Assembly: GCA_963693085.1 (NCBI GenBank)
Contig: OY856412.1
Location: 1,058,798,244-1,058,862,243, forward strand
Origin: Alisma plantago-aquatica
Lineage: Eukaryota; Streptophyta; Magnoliopsida; Alismatales; Alismataceae
Length of the DNA stretch: 64,000 nt
Direction of reading: 5' to 3'
The position numbers and the translations under genes are program-made. The notes under the pieces are model-generated. The model searched no databases and was not told the origin of the DNA. It worked only from the letters and a program-made list of their open reading frames with translations. Shown here piece after piece: positions 10,682-22,125 of this stretch. Within the stretch, counting starts at the first letter, position 1; each line of letters opens with the position of its first letter.

Positions 10682-11273
10682 AACTCCATTGTTAGATCTG
10701 CTCACAACTACTGCAAAAAGAGAGAAAAGGTGTGTGTTTAGATATAGGAAGCTAAAACCACTATGGATGACCAAAAATTCATCCAAGAGAAGAAAAATAA
10801 AGGTATATCAATAGAAAAGAGAGATTATAAAGAAGATCTTACATAGTCGAAGGCTATAACGAAGTTCCAAAGCCTAAGATCCACCGAAGAAGCTTGGATC
10901 ATCAACATGCAAGTGCATTCCAATGCTTTCTCCATGATAATGACCGTCCAAGGAAGATATTGATGCATTTTGACTTCATCCCCATGCCCCCAACAAGAAC
11001 ATTTGCAGCCAAAGGGGTGGAAGGGTCAATGGGTGAGGGGTTTCATATAGGCAAGGTGGAGGAAAGAACAAAGAGCCCTAACTTAAGTGGCTATTGAGGA
11101 ACAATATGGAAAGAGGTATTGATGTGCATATCCCAAATGGTCTTGAGGTACTCATATCTAAGGACCACATATCAAAGAGTCCTATTGAGGGCCCTCCATG
11201 CAATATCTATGAAGGAATGTATCTTGACCTATCATAGCCTAAAAGCCAATCGATTGAGGGTTGGAAACCAAAC
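10682..11273. other. Short segment between two LTR elements, no gene seen
   Basis: 592 bp between the Athila LTR and the left LTR of the nested chromovirus. It ends with CAAAC, the target duplication of the chromovirus. Only short open frames (11119 region) without recognisable motifs. It was continuous with the sequence now at 42310 before the chromovirus inserted. Confidence 0.7.
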
Positions 11274-14100
11274 TGTAATGACCCCTCCCCATATTATCCC
11301 CAATTTAGGTGGACTGAGAGGACAAGGGTCATTATCATATTTATAGGATCGAGGTTTAGCAATAAACCAAAAATAATTAAAAATTCCATTGAATGGAAAA
11401 GAGTTTGATACAAAATGAAAGTTAAACTCTCCAATGAGAAGTTACATGATATGGGAATCTATTATTTGCACCTTGAAATGAAAACTATCTAATGAAACCT
11501 CCACGATAACTTTACTCATCTTTCCTTTTGGTTCTTTCATCTCAGGATGTCCATTTTGTACAATAACAAAAGTTTAACATAAAATGTCATGACATAAAAC
11601 AATGATCAATATATCAAGATATACTAGTATGTGGAGGAAAAAAATATGCACATGTAGGTGTAACAATATAATCAGCCATAACAACAATTATGATTACAAA
11701 TTGAACAAGAGTTTTCTTGTTTTAACCTAACCACCCTGATATTCTTTTCTTAATGGCATTCCCTCTCTATAGGGGAGCCTCTTTATGGAGAACCCTCTCT
11801 TTAGGGTTTGGTCCCTACAGCGGACACTTCATAACCTTCCTTCACCCGATCTTAGTTTCATGCATAGGCCTTCCTTTCTGGGCTTGGCCTATGGTGATCT
11901 TCCTATTCAGGCTTGATCACCAATCATCCCCATGATGACGTTATTCACCACATTCTCTTTAACTTACCAGAGATGTTACAAGGTTTGAGAAAGTTTAATT
12001 TATAAAGATGATATCCATAGTGGCTTTATAGATTGTTGGAAGTAAATAAACATGCAACCATTTAATTGCAATCCAGTTGAGAAAACTTAGAAAAATCATG
12101 GAAGTCAATTAAGGTGATTAGTCATATGTATAACCACATACCTTTCCCAGATGTAACTTAAGTCCAATGAAACAAGTGCAATTGAGAATAAGCAAGCAAT
12201 CACCCTGAAATTAATGCATAACACCCAAGTATTACTATTTTGCTCATAAACTCATATTAAGATTGACTTGGGTTCCAAGTAAGGGTTTTGTAGTCAATTT
12301 AGGGTTTCATTAGGGTTTTGGCTTTCTGAACCCTAATTATCATTTTTAATGCCTTTGTAATTCACAAACCCTAATTTTGATTTTATATGCATTTTAATCT
12401 ACAATTAAGTCCAAGATGTGCCTTTACCCAAAAGACTAGATTGTATCTCATGTAATCAAGTTATATTCATTAAGACCAAGAAATTAGGGCTTCCATGCTT
12501 TTAATACATTAAAATTAGTAACTTTAAGAACTTTTACAATTCAAAGCAGATCTAGGTTTTAAAACTATTTATTGGATTCCTTGCATTTTTTTATCATATT
12601 TCATTAAGTACTTGTCATCATTGGATAATCCTATATTCTATGATTTTAGCAAAAATAAATATTTTTGGCCAATAGGGGCTCGTCACCTAGGCGATGAACC
12701 CAAGTCTCGGTCTTTCCAAATAGGTTAAGCCGAAGCAATGGGCTCACACCAACTGTGCTCACTGTGTTCGTGTGGATACTCACAAGTCAAGGCGTAAAGA
12801 GGAGATCAAAGACCGGTTTAACCCTTACCCTTTCAATGCAAGCTCAAGGGAAGGAGAGTCCTTCCCATTTTGTCTTCTTCTACCTCTCGACGACCTGCTC
12901 TTGCGCTTGGCTGAGTCAACTAAAGGTTGACTCTGGGAATTAGGATTCTGGAGTAGCGAGTGGGGGGTACAACTTCCTTCGTCTAACTTTGACGAACTCA
13001 TTGGTGGCCTTTGATTGGTCATAGGGAGCTTGGTGAAGGTGAACTAGGGTTCGACTTCTCAGGAGAGTTCCAGATGGGAAGGGAGGAGAAAAGCAAAGTT
13101 TAATTGTAGAATTAGAGGTAGGGTGATAGATTAGATATCTAGCGGAGTCTCGTGAACAAGTTGATGTTTTCACAAAGGAATATATGGCCTTCATATAGAC
13201 CTAGGTTGAGAGGTTAGTCTCTGTTGCTTTGGGTGATTGGGTGAAACCATAATAACTTACCATAGTTGGAAAAATTGGGGATGACTAGACTCGAAATCCC
13301 CTCCCACACTCATTGGGAGTATTTTTGGGTGTTCATACTCATTGATGAGCGAGGGAGGTGTGAAAGGAGCAATCGAGGTCCCTTTTGATGGTTTCCAAAT
13401 CCAGTCAGAGGTGGGAGACAATATCCTGACCATTCAATCAAGATCCATGGTCACCAAGTGTGCGTCAAATATAATGGGCCGAGTCCTAAGATCCTAATAT
13501 GAAAAGGATAGTAACATTTAATGTTTATTTCCATTATATAATTTACTTAGGAATTCTAGTAAATTCCAAATATCTCTTTCCTTACTTTTTATCCCAAATT
13601 TTAAAGAGAAGTTTGTAGCACTTATATCTACATGTGGGCAAGATATGGAACTAAAATACCTAACTAAAGGATACTTTTTTTGTGTGTCTCTAAGTCTTCC
13701 TTTTATTTTATTTATTTAAGGCATCAAAATAATTCTTTTATCTTTCTAACTTGGTCATATATCTTATTTGGATCTCATTAAAAACAATAGGGAAACAAAA
13801 CCACTCCATTAGTTTCTGTCAATGCCACTTTTAAAAAAAACTTCACATAATTCCATTCCTAATTTATTAATTACCCATTACTTTTAGTAATTCACTTAAT
13901 ATTGGATTTTCTCTCTTTCTTTTTCCCATATCTGTTGTCGGTCTATTGAAAACAGTTATATCCACAAAAACCACTATAAAAGAGATTGCATTTTAAATCC
14001 ATTCTTTCAAAACAAAGCACACTAAGTTTCTAATATATTATTATTTTCAAATATTTTCATTTTAAATATGTAATTATATGTGAAAACGCATGTGATAACA
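11274..14100 (-). repeat. 3' LTR of the nested chromovirus (uninterrupted copy)
   Basis: 2827 bp, starts TGTAATGACC and ends TGATAACA on the plus strand. It matches the split LTR at 26773-28340 plus 40582-42309. Because it is uninterrupted, it preserves the empty sites for the insertions in its partner, at about 12824 (CTTAC target) and 13755 (TATAT target). It contains no gene; short open frames are incidental. Confidence 0.92.
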
Positions 14101-14115
14101 TCCTTTCCCTCTTAT
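14101..14115 (-). other. Polypurine tract of the nested chromovirus
   Basis: Minus strand reads AAGAGGGAAAGGAT and abuts the 3' LTR start. It marks plus-strand DNA synthesis priming and fixes the LTR boundary. Confidence 0.8.
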
Positions 14116-17100
14116 CTAAATTTTGTCCTCAAAATCCAACTAATCATACAAAAAGTCCAGGATGAAACTTTTCCATGTCCGTATTTAGCTCCCATGTGGC
14201 TTCATCTTCACCATGGTGCTTCCAAAGAACATATACCATCTCTATCTTTTTATTCCCGAGCTCTTTCACCTTGGATTCTATTATCCTCACAAATGATTCA
14301 GGGTATGTCAATCACCCTTAGAGTTCAATAGGCTCAATGTTCAACACATGACTAGGATCCTTCACATAGCGCTTCAAATTGGACACATGGAACAAATCAT
14401 GCATCACATTACTGTGGTGGTAAAGCTAAATGATAAGAGGTCTCAACAATTTATTCTAGAATCCAAACAAACCCATGTATCAAGGACTTAGTTTTCCTTT
14501 GTTCTTATCTATAGTTTGGATGGGTCAGATTTTTAGGAACACATGATCACTTACAGTGAAGTACAAATATGTCCGCTTTGCATCAATATATGACTTCTAT
14601 CGATCTTGGTATCTCTTTAGACTTTCCTTGATTAAAGAAACCTTGTCAACATACAACTATAGTTCCTCTAACCTAAGCAAGGTCATCTCACTAACATCAT
14701 CCCAATAAAACGGTGACTGACACAACCTCCCAAAAAGAGTTTCATACATAGGCATCCCAATATTGGCTTGGTAACTATTGTTATAGGCAAACTCAGCTAA
14801 GGCTAGGTACTTCTCCCATGATCCATCCCAGTCTATCACACATGCTCTTAACAAGTATTCTAAGGTTTGGATCATTCTTTCTGACTATCCATCAGTCTAG
14901 GGGTGATAAATTATGCTGAATTTCAGACTTAAATTGAGTTCCTCTTGAACTTGTTTCCATAACTTTGAAGTGAACTTAGGGTCACAATTAGATATAATTG
15001 AAGTTGGAACACCATGCAAACAAGCCATATCTCTAATGTAAAGCTCAACTAAGTCGGATACCTTGGCAGTGACCTTCAGGGCAAGAAAGTGTGCTGACTT
15101 GGTTAGGCGGTCCACCACAACCCATATTGCATCATGCTCTTCTTATCTTGAGAAGACCCGCCAAAAAATCCATGGTTATCTAATCCCATTTCCACTCAAG
15201 AATTTCAATCAATTGTAACCCACTAGGTGGATAGTGTTCAACCTTCACCATCTGGCATGTGAGACAACTAGCCACATACGAAGCTATGTCTTTCTTCATT
15301 CCTGACCACCGATAGTATCGATATAGGTTCTTAAACATCTTGTGGTGTTGGGCTGTACCGTATACTTTGATCCATGAGCCTCTTGTAAGATAAGAGTCTT
15401 TAAGGGTGAATCCTTAGGAACCCAAATATGAATTTTATACCGGATTCCACCATCCACACACATCGGGAGTTGTGTTTAAGGCTTTTCCATTCATACCTTC
15501 ATCTTTTCAAACTTTGTGATGGCTAACTGGGTTTCTACAAGCTCGATCAACATGTCAAGATTCATCTATATATTGGCAAGATGAATCCTATCTGCCAAAG
15601 GCTATGGAGCCCATCGAGAAAAGTCTTCTAATCTCTTCCACTAGTTAACCAAACCAACTTCACAATTGAGAAGTTTTCTACTGAGGGAATCGACAACCAC
15701 ATTTTCCTTACCAAGAAGGTATACGATGGTTAATTCAAAATCCTTCATGTATTCCATCCAAAGCCTTTATCACAAGTTCTGGTCCTTCTGAGTCGATAGA
15801 TAATTCAGGATCTTACGGTCGATGAGTATGGCAAAGGTATCCCCATGTAGGTAGTGTCACCAAATCTTCAAGACATAAACAATAACTGCAAGTTCCAAAT
15901 CATGGGTTGGATAATTCAACTCATTGGGCTTGAGCTGTCTGGAAAAAAGGCAACAACGTGCTTGTTTTGTTCCAACGTGCATCCTAAGCCCATCTTTGAT
16001 GCATCAATGAAGATGATAAAACCTTCATTACCCTAAGGTATAGTCAGAATGGGGGCAGAGGTAAGCTTTTCCATTAACTCCTAGAAACATGCTTCACACA
16101 GATCTTACCAAATGAGCTTCTCATCCTTCTGAGTGGTCTTGGTCAAGGTCAAAGAAGTCTTTGAGAAATGCTTGATGAATCATCAATAATAGTTGGCCAA
16201 TCGTGAAAGTTGTGAATCTCATATGCATTTTTTTGGGCTAGTCATTCTCGAACAACCACTACATTGGCAGGGTCCATTGAAATGGTTCCTCCATATATAA
16301 TATGTCCATGGAACATAACTCAGTCTATCCAAAATTCACACATCAAGATTTTCCCATAAAATTTTTGCTTTCTCAGGATATCAAGGACCTTAGATATGTG
16401 ATTATGGTGTTGTTCTTGGTCATCAGAGTAAACCAAGATGTCATCTATGAAAACTATGACAAAGGTATTGAGGAAAGGATAGAACACACTATTCATAAGG
16501 TTCATGAACACACTTGGAGCATTGTACAACCCAAAAGCCATAACCAAAAACTCATAGTGCCCATAATGGTTTCAAAAAGAATTTTTTGGGATATCCTCAC
16601 TCTTAACTCACAAATGGTGGTAACAGGATCTCAGGTCAATCTTCAAGAAAACTCAAGCAGTTTTGAGTGGGTCAAACATGTCATCTATGTGGGGTATATG
16701 ATATTTGTTCTTAATGGTAGCCTGATTTATCATTCTATAGTCTATGCACATATGGAGCGATCAGTCCTTCTTCTTTACAAAGAGGACGGGTGCTCCCCAT
16801 GGGGATGTGCTGGGTCATATGAAGCCCTTGTCTAATAGTTCTTGTAGTTGCTTCTTCAACTCTAGCAACTCGGAGGGACCCATCATGTAAGGTGCCATGG
16901 AAATTGAGTTCGTCCCAGGAGCTAGCCCTATTGAGAAATCCACTTCTCTCTCCATAGGTATGCCTGGGAAATTGTCAGGGAACACACTAGTAGTACTCTC
17001 TAACCACCTCTATTTCTTCTAAGGGATGCACCTTTTTTCTCTGACTCAGGTACTATATCTAGGAACACTAGACAACCTTTAGCTATCATCCATTCCACTT

Positions 17101-17178
17101 TTACACTTGACACTTACAAGCTGGTGGTAGCATATTTCCTCCCTCTAATGGTAAAAGGTGCATGATCTGGCCTCTCTA
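14116..17178 (-). pseudogene. pol remnant of the nested chromovirus (protease end, RT, RNase H, integrase, chromodomain)
   Basis: Reading from 17178 leftward: the C-terminal end of the protease region; RT with an intact FIDDILVYS box around 16420-16455 in the open block 16547-16320; degraded RNase H; the integrase zinc-binding region near 15240-15330 (CLTCQ-like); the integrase core at 15118-14897 (MVDRLTKSAHFL) and 14875-14657 (FAYNNSYQANIGM, ETLFGR); and a chromodomain-like VLWKHHG...ATWEL segment near 14196-14240. The chromodomain and Met-tRNA PBS place it in the chromovirus lineage, probably Tekay/Del. Many stops and frame changes. About 100 residues of the middle of the protease are missing where the non-autonomous element sits. 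Confidence 0.85.
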
Positions 17179-18829
17179 TTGTTCCTGTGGGGTGGGGGGG
17201 ACAACCCACTCTCTCTCACACAACATGACCAGAACCCATCAATGATATGAAACCTCTTTTGAGGACATCAGATCAACACCCCTAAATATTTTGGATACCC
17301 TTTCAGGTTCGGGACATTAAAAAATGCTAGGAACATAAGTGATCTTGACAGAACATAGACCTTGGACACAGGAGGACAAACCTAGGTCCAACCAGGTTGG
17401 GATGCGCCCGACCGTGACCTAGGTAGTGTTTTGTATAGACCACCCTTGGACATACTCCTTTCATATTCAATCCACACTACTTTCTCTTATCCATTTCTAC
17501 AACTAATCTCTCGATCTAGGAAGAAATAGAAATTCAAGCAAGAAATAGATCAACCAAATCAACAATCATAACCATAAATAAAAGATAGAACATAAAACAT
17601 GCTAGAACTAAAATAAAATGACTTACTTAAGGTAAAAGTACATAAACATGCCCAAAATGGGCTATATAGACAAGAAGGAGCTCAACTATCCATGAACAAG
17701 CTTAGTTGGCACCAGACAAAGATGGAAGAACATCATTTGTTCAGAAATAAAGGAAAACAATAGAAGAAAGGGGAAGTAGAAGAGATTTAGCCAATAGTGG
17801 AGGGGTGGCTCTCACTCCTTAGCCTCCGTATGGGATCGATCTTGACTTAGGTTGTCCTCTTTGATCTTCTGGATTCGTTGGCCTCCTTTCTCTTTGATTC
17901 CACCCCAAACAACAACTTGGTGGATATATGGAGGTGGAAGATGGTTGGGAATGGTAAGAAATGGGTGAATGGTTGTGGAAAATGATGGTGGATTAAAGAA
18001 AAAACAAAGTAACAGATGTAGGGTGTACTCTTCATCCATTACAGACCTCAGAACTCTCGTACGGAGCTATGAGAATAGTTGGTCACCGCAAATAGGAATA
18101 GGAACAAACTAAATAGTAGAATCATCCGAACCCTTTGCTAGGTAGCAAGGGGAGGGTATTTGTAGGGATAGGAAGATTCTGTGTGATGAGTGTTCACTAC
18201 CCCTTCAATGGTCACTAGAGATTTGAATTTGTTCTTGGCAGGATCAGGCTGAGATGGGCCCAACCAGGATGAGCCTAGTGGTCGCTAGAGGAGGCTTCTC
18301 TGGCAGTCATTGACCTTGTAGTGGTCGTTTGCTTCTTAGTGATTGTTGACCTTATAGTGGTCGCTACAAATTTGAAGTTGTAGTGGTCTATAATCTTTTG
18401 TTCTCGACCTAATCGGGTCGGGCTGGGCTCGACTGAGCCGAGCCTAGTGGTCGCTAAAGTCGTGGTGGTCGATGTTGTCTTCGGGCTAGTTGTCACTGAA
18501 GCTCAAATCCTTAGTGGCCATTGTGGATTTTTAGTCGTAGCGGTCTCTTAGGATGAAAGGCTAGCGGTCGTTGATGTTTTCAATTGCTGAAAAAGTATGT
18601 AATGGGCCAAAATGCGATGAGGATTGCCTAACCATGCTGATGGGGAGAAATCTTTGAGAAATGACATCTTCTTAAGTTTGATGCCTACAAGTCCCAAAAT
18701 TGACCAGTGAGAAAAAAGATATAAATTATTTAAGATAAGAATCTATACTTATTTTGGGTAAATTAAAGGTATAATGACACAAAACCATAAATAAATGGCT
18801 AGCATAAATGCATGAATTTGGGAGTTATC
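17179..18829 (-). repeat. 3' LTR of the non-autonomous element, missing its outer 397 bp
   Basis: Aligns with 22523-24887 and ends in TTATCA, the inverted complement of the TGATAA at the start of the other LTR. It has no Cassandra insertion and so preserves the empty site near 18160 (GGTATTTGTAGGGATAGG). Short open frames at 17812-18496 are incidental. Confidence 0.85.
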
Positions 18830-21800
18830 AACCAACCCAAGCTTAAACCTTGCTTGTCCTTTAGAAAGATTATGCTCAATGAATAGAAAGATAACATCTA
18901 AATTAAATTTGTCTATAAATGCTAAGGTTAAGAGAAATAGTTTAAAACATCAACTCTCCTGATCCATGTTGTTTCATAACAAACTCCCATTAGTCAAACA
19001 CAATCCTGCTAAAGTATGATCAAAGAGAATGAAGGCAAGATTAAGCAAATTCACTGCAACTTGTTAGTACTCATGAGGGTTTGAATCATAATAATACAAA
19101 ATTAAAGCATTGTCACATAGGTGATCAAGTAGGTGATGGAGGTGAGCAATAAGCTACTATCATGTATTCATGTAGACCAATTAGGAAAAACACACCTCCC
19201 ACTTATTCAGGTCCTAAGAAGCAACAAAAAGGAAAAGACTCTAATGACTTATAAGGATCCTGATCTGTATAAAGTTGGTCCATGTAACGAGCAATAATCC
19301 CTACAGTCTGAGCCAATTGGCCCAAGGCAGTGAGACAAACTTTTCATATAGCGCTCGAACCAACCCTGCCACTGGAATGTCTCATACGTCTCCTAAGGGT
19401 TCCTAAAGACTCTGTAATGAGCTTTTTGGGGTGGTACTACCAGGCATGACATACCTGTGTTCCTGATCACACTCATACATCGATTGGGAACCATCCCTCA
19501 ACTCTCCTGAAAGAGAAAACAAGTGCTCATTTATTCACACTCAGGCTTTTATTCTCTGCATTCAATTAAAGGCCTAGGTGAGAAATATTTTGAATATTTT
19601 AGAATTTTGTGAGCGGCCAAGCCTCTTTTGAAAATTTTTTATTTTTCATCTTTTTGACACAATCTAAGGTGAGAGGGCACATAGACCGTCAAGAAAAACA
19701 ATCCTACTTAATTATAGTTCAAAAATCATCATTATCCTCTTGATACCTATGCAAAAAGTAGTGACTATGATTCAAGGATCCTTATAGTAGAGACAAGTTC
19801 GTGAGTAACACATCTTGGATTCTTCATCAAACTCTTGCTCTTTCCAACGGTTCCAAATCATGGGGTTTTCATTCACAACATATATCAAGGGAATAATGTT
19901 TCAAGCTATGAAAAAGGTGCATAACCTTAAATTGATCACCAAACTTAAGGAAAAATGTGAAAGAGCTAGTCGAGCAAGAGCTTAAGAAATTTAAGAAGAA
20001 AATTTATGCATTTAGGCATAAAGATAAGCATTTAGCTATAAGATTTGAATAGCCTTATTTTCTAAGATTGTAATTTATGCAACAAAGTCCTACAACATTT
20101 TAAAATTTATACTAAATGCACGAACTAAACATGCGTGTGTGAATAATGAAGAGATAGAAGGGCAAATAGTCCTACCACCCCAAGCTTAAAACTTTGCTTG
20201 TCCTCGAGCAAGTTCTAAACTTAGGATAATAGGGAAGGAATTCATGGATGTAAGGGAAGAATTTTATTAAAGTATTTACATGATGCATGTATGCAAGGAT
20301 GTATTTAAGTAGTTAGAGGAAAGAAACAATCTAAGAAAGAACATGAGAAATAGAATTTATTTTAACAAAAAGAGAAAAAAAGGAGTAAGAGAGAGGGGGT
20401 GGTTGATCCACAATACCAACATTGGGATCCCAAATCCTAAGTTTTGTTCGATGGGGTCCACCATGTAGGAGTAGAAGAGGTGGAGATACGGGCCCTTCCA
20501 ATACTGATGAATAGGAATAAAATCCAGTGACTTGGTGAAGTGATTTCTATGCTGGAATTGACATGAACTGCACTATAATGAATTCTCCGATAGAGCATCC
20601 TCAAGATACCCATCAATGTATGAATCTGAATAGGCAGACCCTAGGATGGTGACATAGGATGAGAAGGACATGAGAGGTTGAAAATATTCTAGAGGACTCC
20701 TCTCTTCTCTCCCCACCTATGAACTTGAGGTTAGATGCTCAGATAAATTTTCATGTATGGTCTGAGTCATCCAATCATCTTCTAAAGAAGAAGTACCCCT
20801 AGGTGAATCTGTTTGCAGTTCTACCACCCCATGCTTGTCACGTTCTATGGGGTTTAGGGTATCTTCATGTTCAGTAGCCATATTGTAGTGGATCATCCAT
20901 CATGCTCCTTGAATGCCAACCACCTCTTGGAAAAGGATGGTGGAGAATGTCATCTCATGCTACTCCAGCTCATCGTCATCAATATACTCAATCCCAAATA
21001 GAATAGTTTCATCACATTCCTCAAATAAGTAATTCCAAACCATAGTGAGTGTTCTGGTTGAAAAAAAGGTGATAGGTCTGAATGTGAGAGGTATCACTTT
21101 GGTTTGGGATAAAAGTTGAGTCAGGCTGCTCAAACCACCCCTCATATTGTGAGATTGTTTGGATACCCTAAGAAGAGCTAAATTCATCATCATCAAACCA
21201 ATATTATGGGCCTTGTGGTTCCTCCACTATTTGCTCTAATAATCATCTGGATGAAATGAAGAGCTTCCCTGGGTGGGTGAGTCTTCATAGAAAAATCATG
21301 GTGAATCCAATTGATAGCCTGAATAGGATGGTGAGATAAGCTCCATTTAAGGACCAACAGAATGGTTTTGATTATTATAATCTTCATGGTCATGTGATAG
21401 CACTAGCAATTGTGTAGTAACCAAATTGATGAGTTCTTAAAGTCTCCTTCCCTATTCAACATCCTTGTCATGGAGTTGTTGGACTTGCGAAGAAATACTT
21501 TCAAGATTTGTCAATTTTACCATGCACTACTATTGGAGATCAGTTGTATCAAACTATTTCACTTTGATGGCCCCTTGTTCAACAACTTGAAGCATACTTC
21601 TACTGCAGTATGCGATCTCAGTGGCTACTTGGTGCCGATGACCCTGCATTTGAAGTAGATGTCGAAGAGAAGTGACTCTTTCTTGGAGATCAGGAGATAA
21701 GGAGGAGGTTAGAGCATTCAGACTTTCTCTAGATAACTCCATTCATCTAATCAGTTCTTGATCCCACAGTGAACTGTTGGTCGAGGGATGATCAAAAATC

Positions 21801-22100
21801 TCCTTTTCCTAAACATCTGGTAGTGATGATGGTGGGGGTGAATGTAGCTCGACTAGTTGGAGAGCACGGTCATCAATTATCTGCCAACAGTCACGACTGT
21901 AGAAAAATTTAGAAGGACATGTGGACAACATAACATGTCTTACAGAAGAAAGATCCATGGCTGAAAAATGTATAAGAAAAAGGGAAGATATTCAATATAT
22001 ATGAACAAGTTTGTACAAACTAAAAGAAGAACTAGCATATATATACATGCTTATGGATGAAAGAAAAAAATATTTGGGCATGTAAATATGGAAAAATCAT
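18830..22100 (-). pseudogene. Internal region of the non-autonomous element with a decayed, unidentified open frame
   Basis: No gag-pol domain recognised. On the minus strand one frame starting with ATG near 21960 can be followed to about 20490 through roughly ten or more in-frame stops. Its readable stretches include 21742-21554 and 21196-20960. The content is Ser/Pro/Gln-rich near the start and otherwise unremarkable. I do not recognise the product. The sequence CCAAGCTTAAA...TTGCTTGTCC appears twice, near 18836 (next to the 3' LTR) and near 20180. Confidence 0.4.
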
Positions 22101-22119
22101 GTCCCCGACAACGATGCCA
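22101..22119 (-). other. Primer binding site of the non-autonomous element, tRNA-Asp type
   Basis: Minus strand reads TGGCATCGTTGTCGGGGAC six bases from the LTR, a close match to the complement of plant tRNA-Asp and better preserved than the site at 8506-8524. Confidence 0.85.
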
Positions 22120-22125
22120 AAAAGT

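Noticed and set aside
14080..14331. 83-codon plus-strand open frame
   Set aside because: It is the complement of the chromodomain end of the minus-strand pol remnant.
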